This document shows, piece after piece, positions 47,178 to 60,180 of a DNA stretch of 64,000 bases. The translations under genes were made by a program, and so were the position numbers. The DNA comes from Rhyacichthys aspro (Eukaryota > Chordata > Actinopteri > Gobiiformes > Rhyacichthyidae), in contig CM072156.1 in assembly GCA_036850595.1 (NCBI GenBank), forward strand, positions 2,794,030 through 2,858,029, written 5' to 3'. The notes below the pieces were generated by a model, which worked only from the letters and a program-made list of their open reading frames with translations, had not been told where the DNA came from and did not search any database. Within the stretch, counting starts at the first letter, position 1; the number at the start of each line of letters is the position of its first letter.

Positions 47178-48819
47178 CTGAAAAACACACAGCTGTTAGT
47201 GTCTCTGAGTTAACGCTCTGTCACCGATACTCCATCCCTTCTGTTTCCAAAGGACTGGACTCTGTTTGATTCCTGTATCAGTTCCATCTCTTCTGTGTTT
47301 GATCAGATCCATGCATTAATAATGACTCCACAGCGAAGCCAGCTCTGAGTCACACGCCGCAAAGAAGAAGATTATTTAAAACGAACAACAACACACGAAG
47401 CAACGCAAATGTAGAAGCCACGGAAATGATAAGTTCCATTAATTCAGCTGAACAATGAAGACAAACAGACCTCATTTGGCCTAAGTGGACATTAATGGCA
47501 GCTCCATTATTAGGAATAAACATTCATCTCTGGGTGAAGAAGGCAGAAAATGACGTTCCTTGAAACACATTCTTAGTGATACGTGTTAGTCTGAGTTAAA
47601 GTTAAGCTTGCTGCACTGTGTAATAGTCTTAAATCACATTTAAGGATGCTACGGCTCTGTGCTATGGATAATGTCTATTCATTTACAGGCAGAGCATTAA
47701 GAGCCATCAGAGACAGTCCCGTTTGACTGTAAGGCCTATAAACTACAGTTAAAGAGCTACAGCTACTCAGATAGTTCAGAGAAGTGTGCAAAAAGATGAT
47801 ATTAGATCGTGTTTAGAGGCTGACAGTCTGTTAGTTAAAGAGATTGTTGTGTGCTGCTTCAATACGACTCTATTTGTTAAGTTTTATGCACTAATGTGGC
47901 TGAAGTTTGCTTTGTTTCACTGGTTTGACCCATTTGCTGTATGTGTCCTGCTCTGACTGAGTGACTGTCAAGTGTTTTACTAAAATCTTAGTGAACTGTG
48001 CAGCTTTCCACGCTTAAAAAGGAGACTCAGACTGGATTTCACTCAAATTTTCCGCAAAAATAAACAACAGCAAAGTCAAAACATTAATCCAGACAATATT
48101 TAACCTGTTGTTCTTAACCAGATATTTTTAGCCAGTAAATAAGTAAGTATCTTAACATTTGGGATTAACAATTCTGGATATTAGCAACAGCAACGTGGAG
48201 TTCAGGAAGCAAAAAGACAAGTGTAACCGATAAAAAACCCCACAATCCACAACACACCGTTTAAGCAACCATTTAACCAAGATTAATACTTTAAATCAGA
48301 TTACTATGGTAGATTTCCAAGAGAGAAAATGAAACTGAAATGAACAATTCCAAGCAGCAAAGAGACAGACCGACAGCATCACAGCGTTTTATTATTTGTT
48401 AAAGCTGAAAAAATGTGATTTAATTCATTTTTCCTTCTTCTTCTGGAGCTGATCCCAGCAGCTTTGGGTTAACGCTTAGAAACAGACACTCTCACATTGA
48501 ATTAATGCTCAGACGTAATGGTCAGGTAAGGTTTTCAGTTTGCGTCATACTATTATGTAGCATTAATATCATGTTACAGCAGTATTTAGCGCTGGTCTTT
48601 GTGTTTTTGCCCAGGACTAACCCGACCTGCTCTGTGACTCTGGTTGAGACTAAATCCCTCCCTCTTCTGTCTTTCTCTGAGGCTGAAGCTAAACCTTTAC
48701 TTTCTGTTTAGCTCCAATCTACTCCGTCCAATAAAAGCAAAAAAAAATCAATATAGATCTTAACAGAAAATGATTTACACTTGTGCTTTGTGGGATGTGC
48801 ACTGACGCTTACTGTCAAT

Positions 48820-49760
48820 ACAATTAAAACCTGTTCAAATCCAACTAAAATCTACTTAAATCCAACTACAACTTGTTCAAATCCAATGAAAACAAGTTTA
48901 AATACAATCGATACCTGTTCAAATCCAACAAAAACATGTTAAAATCCAAATAAAGCACATTCAAATCCAACAAAACCCAGTTAAAATTAAATGAAAACCT
49001 GTTCAAATTAAAACAAATGCTTAAATCCATCTGCAACTTGTTCAAATCCATCTAAAACACATTGATTTCCAACTAAAGCTAGTTCAAATCCAATGAAAAC
49101 ATGTTCAAATACAATTCATTCCTGTTTAAATCCAACAAAAACTTGTTTAAATCCAATTAAAACATGTTCAAATCCAAATAAAGCACATTCAGATCCAAGA
49201 AAACCCAGTTAAAATCCAATTGATACCTGTTCAAATCCAAGAAAAACATGTTCAAATCCAAATAAAGCACATTTAGATCCAACAAAACACAGTTAAAATT
49301 CAATTAAAACCTGTTCAAATCAAAATAAACACTTAAATCCATCTGCAACTTGTTCAAATCCAAATAAAATCTACTTAAATCCAACTACAACTTGTTCAAA
49401 TCCATCTAAAACACATCGATATCCAACTAAAGCTAGTTCAAATCCAATTAAAACATGTTCAAATCCAAATAAAATCTTATTAAATCTATCTAAAACATGT
49501 TCAAATCCAAATAAAATCTTATTAAATCTATCTAAAACATGTACAAATCCAAATAAAATCTTATTAAATCTATCTAAAACATGTTCAAATCCAAATAAAA
49601 TCTTATTAAATCTATCTAAAACATGTTCAAATCCAAATAAAGCACATTCACATCAGATAAAATTCAATGAAAACCTGTTTAAATTAAAATTAATGCTTAA
49701 ATCCATCTAAACCATGTTCAAATCCAACTTAGACCTGTTCAAATCTGAATGAAACCCTTT
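48820..49760 (+). repeat. 'caaatccaa' A-rich minisatellite, right copy
   Basis: Counterpart of 33700-34660. Degenerate 20-21-bp units such as TGTTCAAATCCAACTAAAAC. The same word family occurs in intron 6 at 17030-17270. Confidence 0.92.
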
Positions 49761-50689
49761 TAAATGTTAAAATGTAATGCTTTTGTGCTCTGTGTTTTGT
49801 CTGGTGCAGTAATACATTATTCTAATTTGCTCTTATTATTTTACAGCACTAACGTTACATAGCGTTGTTTAATACACCCTTTAAAACCCCAGAATGCTGT
49901 GCAAATGTTTTTACAAGTCGGATATTTAGCGATGTCTGGTTACCTAAGGGAGCATTAAGTAGCTGCAATGGTGCATGAGAAATGAAGCTGGTGCCTAACC
50001 GTTGGGGCCAAATGGATAAATGAAATGAGGGGAGAAGAAATGTGAGCTCAGAGCAGAGCGTGGAGAGATGGAGGCGGTGGAAAGGTTAAATACTGCTGAT
50101 GAGGAGAGAATCTAACAGGAAGCAGAGTGGGGACCGGAGAGCGTCGAGCCGAGAGTTCAGAGGCGGCTCACGAACAAAAAAACGAAAAGGAACGGAAGCG
50201 AAAAGACGAGAGAAAAGGGTGGAAATTAAAGACGAGGGAAGATGTGAATATGTCGATAATATACGAAGAGGGGAAAAAGAGCGGGGTGTGATGGAGAGAC
50301 TGGGAGGAGGGCTGCAGCCACTTCTATCGCACAGAGTGTAAATCAATACCAGAGCAGGCAGTGAAAGGAAGTGATGCATTAGTGGGAGAAAAGGCCACTG
50401 TGTGTGTGTGGCCATCTGATACCCTTCAATCTGAGTTCTCTGCCTCCGAGCGTCGTCTCATCACACTCAACCTCTCGCAAATCCCTCCTTTTGGCACTTC
50501 ATCTCAGTTCAAGGCAGCAGAATAAATACTAAACTGTACGTACTGTTAGCCAGATACATATGCGATATTGTTCGGAGGCAAAAACTGGAAGTATAGAGCC
50601 ACATTATAGGATTAAATCTGTGTAAATGCCCTCACTCTCGACCGCTTACTCCACCTTAAACCTGTTTAAATGCATTTTCAAATCAAAAT

Positions 50690-51640
50690 CCAGTTAAAAT
50701 CAGAATAAAAACAGCTTATATCAATCTAAAACCAGTTCAAAACCAAACAAAATCAGCTTAAATCTATTTAAAACCAGTTCAAATCCAAATAAAATCTGCT
50801 TAAATCTATCTAAAACCAGTTAAATCCAAATTACATCTGCTTAAATCTATCTAAAACCAGTTCAAATCCAAATAAAATCATCTTAAATCTATCTAAAACC
50901 AGTTCAAATCCAAATAAAATCAGCTTAAATCTATCTAAAACCAGTTTAAAACCAAGTAAAATCAGCTTAAATCTATCTAAAACCAGTTCAAAACCAAATA
51001 AAATCTGCTTAAATCCATCTAAAACCAGTTAAATCCAAATTACATCTGCTTAAATCTATCTAAAACCAGTTCAAAACCAAATAAAATCAGCTTAAATCTA
51101 TCTAAAACCAGTTCAAATCCAAATAAAATCAGCTTAAATCTATCTAAAACCAGTTCAAATCCAAATAAAATCAGCTTAAATCTATCTAAAACCAGTTAAA
51201 TCCAAATAAAATCAGCCTAAATCTATCTAAAACCAGTTCAAATCCAAATAAAATCAGCTTAAATCTATCTAAAACCAGTTCAAATCCAAATAAAATCAGC
51301 TTAAATCTATCTAAAACCAGTTCAAATCCAAATAAAATCAGCTTAAATCTATCTAAGACCAGTTCAAATCCAAATAAAATCATCTTAAATCTATCTAAAA
51401 CCAGTTCGAATCCAAATAAAATCAGCTTAAATCTATCTAAAACCAGTTCAAAACCAAATAAAATCAGCTTAAACTATAACTTATCTTACAATCCCCACCC
51501 AAAATCATCTTAAATCTATCTAAAACCAGTTCAAAACCAAATAAAATCTGCTTAAATCTATCTAAAAAACAATCTAAAATGTGTTCAAATCAAATAAAAC
51601 ATGTTCAGATCAAACTAAAGCCAGTTAAAATCCAATGAAA
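50690..51640 (+). repeat. 42-bp A-rich minisatellite, right copy
   Basis: About 20 copies of a 42-bp unit (AACCAGTTCAAATCCAAATA then AAATCAGCTTAAATCTATCT). The core at 51060-51460 is highly regular. On the minus strand it stays open for 65 codons purely as a repeat translation. Confidence 0.95.
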
Positions 51641-52320
51641 ACCTATATATCGTACGTATCGTTATCGTGATACATTCATGCAATAATGTTCAGAAGCAAA
51701 ACTCAAAGTACAGAGCCATTATCGGATTACGAGAGAGAAGTTTGGCTGAACAACAGAAATTACAAGAGGAACAGGCTAACAATGCTAATCCCAGATGCTA
51801 ATATCTTATGCTATATCCAGATTTCATCTTCTTCTGTTGGACTCTACAACTCTAGCTTCTCTAAAAGACAATAAACTGTTTTGTTGAACCGTTCGTCTGT
51901 TCCTGGACCGGTCTCACCCAGTTCTTGTTCAGGTTAGTGTTTATCGAACGAAGGATGACAGCGCTTGTTCACTCAGTAAAATCTATAAATCTATACCTAA
52001 TCTTCAAAGTGACTATTAGTACGAAAACAGGAATCAGTGTTAATCACAGAATCAGCTGCAGCCTGACGTTCACAAACTAAATATTGTATATTTTATGCCA
52101 CATCAACCATACTTCTTCTCATCTGTTTAGGGATTAAATGATACAACACTTTAACTTGGAAAAGGTAAAGCATATCAATTTCTAGATTTTACAAAATAAA
52201 AAAGGTGGTTTAATGTAGACAATCTATTAACTGTAAAATCTACAGCAAGTAATTACAGACATCCACAAAATAATGAAAAGTAGAGTTTTAAAGATTTATT
52301 TGCTTTTGTTTGATAGAGAG

Positions 52321-52364
52321 GAGAATGACCGGAGCCGGAATCGAACCCGGGTCTCCTACTAGTC
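52321..52364 (-). repeat. tRNA-like fragment with B box, right copy
   Basis: Same as 36931-36975: GGGTTCGATTCC B box without a matching tRNA 5' half. Confidence 0.65.
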
Positions 52365-53117
52365 ACTAATTTGTATTATTTTACTACATTTATTTTTAAT
52401 ATTAACATTTTACTCAATATACTCTCAGATCTATTAATAAACAGACTTTTAATCTTAGAGGTGGTATGTTATAAGTATCGTTTTCCTCCCGCGATACATT
52501 ATCGTGAAACAGTTATCGTGAGATTTGAGGAGTTCTGTGCAAAAGATGGACTAAGCAAAAACTAAAAGAATATGACCGACACCGTGATGTTAAAATGAAT
52601 GAACAAAAAATACACTTTTTGTCAAACTAGAGCTTTCGTTCCACTACATTTTTACAGTTATCGTGATATACTGTATCGCGATATTATCGTTATCGTGCAC
52701 AGTGTATTGGAAATCGGATCAGATGGCTCCTCATATCAATCTCTCATGAAAATGTATAAAAGTTCATTTCTGGTTTTAAGTAAATATATCATAAAACATT
52801 AATGAGACAATTTAAAAGAGTGCCTTTTTTGTAATTTTGCAAAACGTTTGGACTAAGTCTGAAATGAACCTGGACCAGACTCAGCTGCACAAAAAGTTTC
52901 CCGTTGCTTGACCCTGACTCACAGAAAACACAACAAAATGATCCACAATTACCAACTTTGCTCTTAAGATTAGCTCACAGTGGCACTAAAACAGTCTTTG
53001 CATCTCTTTTGTAGATTCTTGCCCTTCCATTCGCCAACTATCCTCTTATAACTATTGCTGTAAGTGCCATCCTTTCTACTCTGAGCTAATGGAAGACACA
53101 TATATAAAACTATACGA

Positions 53118-53134
53118 GTGTGTGTGTGTGTGTG
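53118..53134. repeat. (GT)n microsatellite, right copy
   Basis: About 8 GT units, against about 42 in the left copy. Confidence 0.95.
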
Positions 53135-54552
53135 GAGTCTGAACGGGACAGGCACCAAACGTCCACTCAGCACATTCCTCCGACTCTGGGCCAAATGAGG
53201 TAAGAGCCAAAGAGTGAGTGATCTAAACCCGGAGGAAGATCCAGCGAGCGCCAAGAGCCGGGGCAATTAGCGGTATGGACGTTCTGGACGCTGGCCACGG
53301 CCGGACTCGGAGAATGACAGCGAGCGGTCAGAACAACAACCCGTCAGCCATTTTTTACGCTGAGATAAGTGTGCGTGCGCGTGCGGCGGCGTCCGATAAC
53401 CGCGACATGTGTTCGACTTTATCTGCCAGCGCCGTGACACTCGTCGGTTGTCCTCCTTATCACCCAATTACCCCGGTGCGCTCTGATCTGCAGATTTAGC
53501 CTCTTTGATCTGCTCTTCAGCCCCGGCTCTGGCTGGGTTTACGTCGAGAACGGCATTAAAGCTTCTCTGAAATGCCATTTTAAACAGCGGCTGAGATTCA
53601 TGTTTGTGTTGCACCAGAATATATGAATAAACTGTTTGGTTTAGAAAGACAAATAGAGGCATAATTACAAGAAAACAAATACGGAGGCACAACAGAGGTT
53701 TGAGGAGGGATAAAGGACTCATTTGAAGCAGGTTAGTTGTGTTGTGATCGTCAGAAAGAGACAAAGGGTCTAAATAAGAGTAGCTCCCTGGTGTCCTTCC
53801 ATCAGGACCAACAGACAACAGAGAGTCAAGCTCAAGAAAAACTCAAGCAGCAACGTCTCAAACAAAGCTTGTCTTGTTCTTGTGATAAACCGTCACAAAC
53901 CAAACAGAAAAAATACAAAATGAAATCAAAAAGAGCAAACATTAAATCAGAAAACAGTGTCAGCTTCTTACAGCATTTGATTTTCGACTTAAAAACTGTT
54001 TATGTTCGTTGCTATTTATCTGCTTTTGTCTGAGTTTAGAAATGGTTCCCAGTTTGGTTGTTTTCATCCAACTTTTGATTCCAATTAAAGAACCTAAATA
54101 TATTTAAACTCATCTTGTGTAAAAACATCTGTACAATTATCTATAAACTGTCATTGTATCACACAAAGCTTGTCTTATTATTGTGATTAACTATGAAAAT
54201 CAGAGAAAAACAAATGAAAAAGATAAATAATCAAGATATAATGTGAATATCTTGCATTAACAGCTTGTTCTGCTGTAGATCCAGTTGTTAGCTTCATGAG
54301 TTAAAACCACAACGTTCAATTCATTTCAATTTTATCAAACAAAGCTTGTCTTGTTCTTGTGATATCATCAAAAGCTGAAAAGCAGGGTATTTCCATCACA
54401 ATAATCTTGTGGATATCTTGTATTAACAGCTTTTTCTGCTGCAGACAGAGCTGGCTTCTAACTTTATCGTCTATAAAAACAGAACCTCTCTCCTTTATTT
54501 CTCGACGCTGCCCAAAGAGAGGCTAAAGCTGGTCCATTTTAATGTTTAATTT

Positions 54553-54730
54553 GGCTCACAACAGCCTCACTTTAACAAATCATTCATGCTCTGCCATTTA
54601 TCTCGTTGTCCCAGCAGCTTTGGGCCTGAGGCGGGTCCACGCTGGACAACGGCCAGTCTGTCGCAGGGTTAACACTTAGAGACAGACGGGGATCGAACCC
54701 ATGACCTTGTGGATGCTAACTGCTAACCAC
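54553..54730 (-). mobile_element. V-SINE-like tRNA-derived SINE, right copy
   Basis: Same structure as 39240-39424, with A box, B box and body order preserved. A deletion derivative of the same tail (AGCTGATCCCAGCAGC, GGGTTAACGCTTAGAAACAG) is at 48440-48490. Confidence 0.7.
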
Positions 54731-56553
54731 TAGTGCTTCTATTGTTTGGTGATTCTGTCAAATAAAATCTTAATTTACTCTAAAAAGTGACATATCAAAG
54801 CCCATTATTTTGCATTTTGTAAATTTGTTTCAGTGTTGATTTTTTAACAGATAATTTCCGTCAACGTCACATTTTTGTGTTCGAAAACTAAACTAAAACT
54901 AAATAAAATGTAATGAATCAGAACAAAACTCTGACTAAATGTGTCGACACGTTCATCAACGAATAAAAACGAAATTGAACAGAGACTAAATCCATCAAAA
55001 GGAGAGTTGAGAAGAGATCCGATCAGACTCAGGTTTTTGAGCGTCGCTGAAGTGATGTCAAACATTTGTTAGAGCCTCGGGAAGACGACAGGAGACGAAA
55101 AGAGAACCGCTTTAAATATAAACTATGTTAACACTTGGAACCTGAATACCAGGAACAGGTTAGGACTAGTTTACTTTATTCACAGACATTATTACTGAAG
55201 AAAAAGAAACATTACCTTTTATATTTTAGATAGAGTCGACTAAAACTAGACTTAAACTAATAAGGATTGGACTAAATTATGACTGAAACTAAACTGCATT
55301 TTAGGCAAAAGACTAAAATTTCCTGTCAAAATGAACACTTCTCTCTTCTCTAACCAACAAAGTAAAAGTTTTGTCTTCCCCAGCCTCTGACGTCACTAAA
55401 CTCCAGAATCTATTCACTCCTTTCTCTTTGTTAACAGCAACACTCCTCTATTCCTCTATTCCTTCACAAATGTGCTTAACCCTGACTTTATTTCACTCAG
55501 GAACACAGCGTACATCAGACCCAGCTCCACAGCCGCTGATACGAGTCTCTTTTTACAAACTGTACCGTCTCAAACTGCACCAAACAACACACAGAGGAGT
55601 GAAACAATTATGTAAAAATATATCCAAGGGGTCAATTCATAAAACCATACCCAATACAACAATGTATAACAAAAAAACATGATGCAGTGGGGTTTCACAA
55701 GTTCTTGGATCCTTATATTTGTAAAAAAAAACATAATTAACGTTCAGTGTTACGCATTTACTCAGCTTTATCTGTCCTTGAAGCACAAAGAAGAACAGAC
55801 CAGCCTTAGATCTGTCATGATACAAGGATTTTGATTGGATCTAGCAGTGCTAAAAGGTAGTTGGCAGTAAACCAGCACACATCCAGCTCATTGGGTTCTT
55901 ATTATTGATGTAAATACATTAGAAACAAACTCCAAAAGCGTCTAATAAAGAAGGCACCTGCTCTGACACCTTTAATTCCTCATATCTCCAACACATCCTG
56001 ATACACTGCCTTTAAACTGGACTTTCGTGACACAGATTGACAGTATTAGGTGCTGTATGATCAGTATGCATTATGTCAGCACTGTCTGATGGTTCAACTC
56101 AGCAGCAGGGTTCAAGGCCCGGATGTGCTTGTGTTTCTGAGCACTTTCCACTCTAAAAGCAGAGCAGTGTGTATTCAAATCGACAGGATACAGGTGGCTG
56201 TTTTCAAAGCCACAAAACACTGTTAAACAAGGCTCCACTGTGTGTTTCCATAAGGCTTTTCTGTGTGAGCCGTGGATAAAATGCAAATTGAGTATCTGCA
56301 GAGCATCGAGATCTGAGGGGAGGGCAGCCCGTGGCTAAACTTGTTGATGTCACGCCTCTGCTCCTCTTCGTGACAAACCCACTCCTCATTCAGACTGACG
56401 CTGAGGTGTAGCCTTCGGTTCGATCTACAGGTGCTTGGGGAACCGAGGGGACGTGCTGCGAGGCTTTTTCCAGCAACAGGAACGGAGCCTGTCGCGCAGC
56501 AGCCCGCAGCAATCACGGTTTCATTCATTACATCCAGTGCTAACGCCACTCAC

Positions 56554-56592
56554 CGTCAGCCTGCTCTGGACGCTCCGTAAATACGCTTCCAT
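56554..56592 (-). CDS. prune2: prune2 exon 1, start codon
   Basis: Thirteen codons, MEAYLRSVQSRLT, ending at donor ACG|GTGAGT and joining exon 2 in phase 0. The family starts MEEFLQRAKSKL, a good match in length and pattern. The same frame stays open upstream to an ATG at 56949, but that extension is GC-rich 5' UTR translation with no family counterpart, so I prefer 56592 as the start. Confidence 0.9.
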
Positions 56593-57010
56593 GTCGGCCT
56601 GCGTCGCTACGGTGCTGGCGCTGTCGCAGTTCTCTCCATAGACAAGTTTGAGCAGCCTGCAGCCGCCGGATGTGTGCGTGAGTGTGCGTGAGTGTGCGTC
56701 TCTCTCCGCGCCGCCGCCTCCGCCGCCGCCGAGTCCCCCGCCGCGCTCGCCTCGCACTGCGCCAGTCTCTGCCGCCGCTCCTCTTCCTCCGCCGCGGCCT
56801 GGACCCACGGCAGAGCGCGCGGAGGGCGGGTGGGTGTGGCGCGAGGAAGAGGACACGAGCGGGAGGAGCGCGCTCCCTGCGGTAAAGATGAGAGAGACCC
56901 GCTCCCGCCACGGCCCCCACTTCCGGATCACGGTCCAACCACAGTCCAACCCACTCAGCGTCCGCCAATAGGAGCACGCACGAGGACGCTGCTAATTAGG
57001 CACCACGGAC
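56593..57010 (-). promoter_or_regulatory. prune2: CpG-rich prune2 5' UTR/promoter
   Basis: CpG-dense sequence directly upstream of the start codon, with a CCG/CGG-rich core (56705-56790) and a triplicated GAGTGTGCGT word at 56680-56700. A CCAAT word at 56965-56969 lies about 375 bp upstream of the ATG. There is no clear TATA box. This fits a CpG-island promoter; the exact start site is not visible. Confidence 0.65.
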
Positions 57011-59640
57011 AGCACCTGGTTTAGCTTCAGGAACTTTACTGCAACACACTTGAACTGAGCAGCTCTCGTTTCTGCCGCAGTGTCTGAACCATGAACCAGA
57101 GCCACACAGAACCTCAAACTGTGGAGAATTTACACTGAAATTTAACATAATATAATCAGGAAGTCAGTCCTTTTCAAGTAAAAACATCATCTCCAACATT
57201 AAATAATAAACTTTTGGCTTTAGGCCTTGTTTAAGCCTTATTTAATGCAGTAAATTGGTCAAATATTCTTTTGATTTCAAGTATTTTTCTCATCAGTAAC
57301 ATCAGAAATAAAAAAGTACATTTCTTATTTGTAAATGTATCCCATTCACTTCTGTTTGAACTGTGGCTGTATTTTAACAGAGCTACACTTGTTATAATAC
57401 TCTGTTCTAATGTAAAACAAAACAAGAGTCAGTGGTGCTTTGAGGAGCCAAATATTCAATAAGGCACTTAGATATTCACCGCCAAAGTGTGTGTGACAGT
57501 AGGATTAAACAGTTATGACAACAGGGAATAACCTGGGGCCACAAGGGGGCCACAAGTCTCACATTTTAGTCACAAGAGTTGATTTGAAAGAGGAGACAAT
57601 AAAGTATTCCAAGGCTGCAGTTTAAAGACGAACTTTCTGGAATAAATATCATTAAAAATAAATTATTTGTGCACAAATTACGATCAGCTGCGAGGGGACA
57701 CACACATTATGAACTAACAGGGTTTAATGGGCCCCTGGGGAGATGCTCGATGCTGGAGGAGGCCCCGGGGAAGACCTGAGAGACACTGGACGCCTGGAAA
57801 AACCTGTGTTCTCCCGGAGCTGCAGGAGGTGTCTGGGGAGAGGGAAGTCTGAGTGGCTCTGTTTGGACTTAGACGGGTGATTTTTTTTTGTTTTGTTTTT
57901 ATATGAATGAATCAGAACACAGAAAATGAATAATAACAGTGTTGTGAAGCTTGTCCGACAGTAGCTTTAAAATAAAAAAATATATAAATAAGTGAGTGAT
58001 TATTATGTTAAAGAACGCAGAAAAGTGAATAAAGATTTCAACAAAAAGTTACTGGTTGCTCTGAGTAAGATAACCCTGAACAAGAAAAACACAGAAGAAC
58101 GAGGAGGTGTATTAAACTGAATGAAGACCTTTTATTTATATTAAAAAGGAAAACATTCAAAAACCTGACACAGTGCCTCACTCTGAACCTGTTTAAAGCC
58201 ACATCTTTACATCAAGGTGTATTACATTTATCTGTAAAGTATCTGGAAGATCTGGGACCAGAATAAACCCAACAACTAAACCACTTCCTGTCACAGTCCT
58301 AAAAATAAAACACGGTCAATGTCTCATGTCTGTGTTTATTCTTACTTCTTTTACTGTAGTTTATTTATTTATATGTAACATTATCCTTGTCCTTAATGCT
58401 TCTATTAGAGCCACCGTCTGCATTTGGTCCATGGATGACAATATAGATCTACAAATACAGCACAAGGACAAATGAAAAGATTGTAAAGTTACACTATTGT
58501 GAATGTATTTAAAGTGAAATAGTGTCAAATTATAACAGTGAATATAAGTAATAAAGCTAAACTAGTTTATAACAGAAGTAAATAAACTTAAAATAAATCA
58601 GAAATGTTTATAGCTTTGTTTTTAACGGTTAAAGTCGGTGTCTTTTATATTGTCCCCTTATTTTTAAAGGAAAAGATGACAACAACACTCTGACAGTTTT
58701 TTTACTGTAAATTTTGATTTTTTTTACAGTGTAAGTAGCCTCCATACCAATAATAAATACAAAAAAATGCATTTACAGTAATATCACAATCAATTATCTG
58801 GTGTTTTTAATTAAATATAGACTAAAAAATGGCTACATTAGTTGTTGAACATGTTTTTTTTAATATTTTTTTTTACACACTGAATGCATTGTATAAATTC
58901 TAAATTCTAAAAAGTATTAAATATAGACATATAAACATAATATATATTGTAGACCACTACCATGTTACACTGTTTATTGCACATTTCTCTATAATTTTAT
59001 GGTCAATATTCTACAGTTGTACTTCAGTTAAATATTTGTTGATGTTGTTTACCGTTAGCACATGGAGCTAAAATGCTAAAAAGCGATAGCGTGCACTTCC
59101 TTTATTTGTGTTTGTTACTTTATTTTCAGGGGCTTTTCCTTTTCTTTTTCTTCAGTTTACATGATTAACTGCATTTGGCCTAAAAGTAAATTTTGCAGCT
59201 TTACTGATGTATTTTATTCTCATGAAGCAGTTTAACAGACTTTGATGAGGAGGCACAGGTCTAAACAAACAGCTGTATTGAACTCTGGCGCCTCCATGTG
59301 GTGTTATTTGACATTATGAACAAATCCAACATAACATCTCAAGCCTCCAGTGACTATATCTTGTAATTTGGGATTTTTTTGTTGCTTTTTTGGTATTTTT
59401 TTGCATTCATTGAAAGTATATTGCTGTTTATCTGTTGCTAAAATGTGTATAAATGAAATAAATACTATGACGGCTTTAGGCTTGATATCAGGAGCTCAAT
59501 GAAGGCACAACAACATGTGACTCTGATTATGGCTCATAAACTTAGATGACCTCTGCGCTGAGTTGGCGTCAACAGGCTTCAGGTCCTGTTTATGACAGAA
59601 AACACATCTTATAACACATCACCAGAATATTCCATAGAAA
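57011..59640. other. Upstream flank of prune2
   Basis: About 2.6 kb of mostly AT-rich, unremarkable sequence (counterpart of 41700-44520). A locally GC-richer patch at 57690-57850 has no coding signal. No gene recognised. Confidence 0.5.
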
Positions 59641-60180
59641 ACAAAGGGCCTTGCTAATTGATTTTAATGGCTGTCTCCGCCACGATGCGCCCCTTATGAG
59701 TTGGAGAGGGTCTTTACGATTATTATTATCAGTATAATTGCCATTAGCCCCGCACTTTCCCGAATGAGAGACAGAGAAAGAATATCTGTGCCCTTAAGCT
59801 CAACAAATAATTATTAGAGACAGGAAACAAACAGACGACACACACACACACACACACACACACCTTGGAGCAGGCAGACCCCCTCCCGGAGACCCTCGTT
59901 CCCCCCGCCGCCCCGCTCCTGCACAGCGCCGCTCGTAATTTATGCAAAATTAATTGATACATCTTTTATAATTGATGTGCTGTAAACTTAATGAGTAATT
60001 TATGTAATTAGTCAATTAAGGCTAATTCCAGCATATGTTCCGTATGCCCAGAAGGTGTGCTTTACAACTAGTTATTTGTCCAGGAGTCGAGGCGCAGGCG
60101 CACACAGACGCACACCGCCTAATTAATTTTGTTATGCAGATCAGTGCGGTGTCTATTTAACGGCCCCCTTTGTGAAAACA
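59640..60180. promoter_or_regulatory. Candidate conserved non-coding element cluster with homeobox and Sox/Oct-like motifs
   Basis: Complex sequence with dense TAATTA/ATTAAT cores (59936-60025, 60118-60126) and an octamer-like TTTATGCAAAATTAATTG at 59939. A Sox-Oct-type composite word TTTGTTATGCAGAT lies at 60128-60141. A CA tract interrupts it at 59840-59862. The look is that of a developmental enhancer upstream of prune2. FOXB2 is the human neighbour on this side, but nothing here proves a target. Confidence 0.4.

Larger units (their letters stand above)
47178..56553. other. prune2: prune2 intron 1
   Basis: About 9.4 kb. It contains complex unique sequence at 47300-47860 that resembles a conserved element and the A-rich arrays at 48820-49760 and 50690-51640. 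A 'tatcgtgata'-type repeat lies at 51640-51680 and 52480-52700. It also holds a tRNA-like fragment (52321), a GT tract (53118), a V-SINE (54553) and a fairly GC-rich approach to exon 1 from 56100. Confidence 0.65.
1250..56592 (-). other. prune2: prune2 gene span (partial; 3' end off the left edge)
   Basis: Eleven exons on the minus strand chain in phase from a start codon at 56592 to a donor at 1250. Family resemblance is strongest for the DHHA2-like exons 6-8 and the start of exon 9, where short motifs such as SRTSSTEGVAGS and SSRSSKESSVFLSDDSP match what I recall of human PRUNE2. PRUNE2/BMCC1 is a large cytoplasmic, largely neural scaffold protein. It has an N-terminal DHH/DHHA2 region related to the exopolyphosphatase PRUNE1, a long disordered middle and a C-terminal BCH domain. 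About 1,566 codons are visible here; the BCH exons are not. The span is inflated because about 15 kb containing exons 1-3 appears twice around an N gap. Introns are large, consistent with the mammalian gene. Confidence 0.92.
44903..59929. repeat. 15-kb duplicated block, right (clean) copy
   Basis: Begins at the base after the gap with AAGAAATCTAAAAATTACAT, matching 30528, and continues to 59929 where the left copy ends. All three prune2 exons here are open and correctly spliced, so I take this copy as the reliable version. Confidence 0.93.

Noticed and set aside
51186..51383. Repetitive 65-codon frame (ILFGFELVLDRFK repeats)
   Set aside because: Pure translation of the 42-bp minisatellite. 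No splice or start context.
30528..59929. Genuine biological tandem duplication of the prune2 5' region
   Set aside because: Both copy boundaries coincide with the N gap and the left copy carries consensus-type errors. An unmerged contig overlap explains this more simply, although only reads can settle it.
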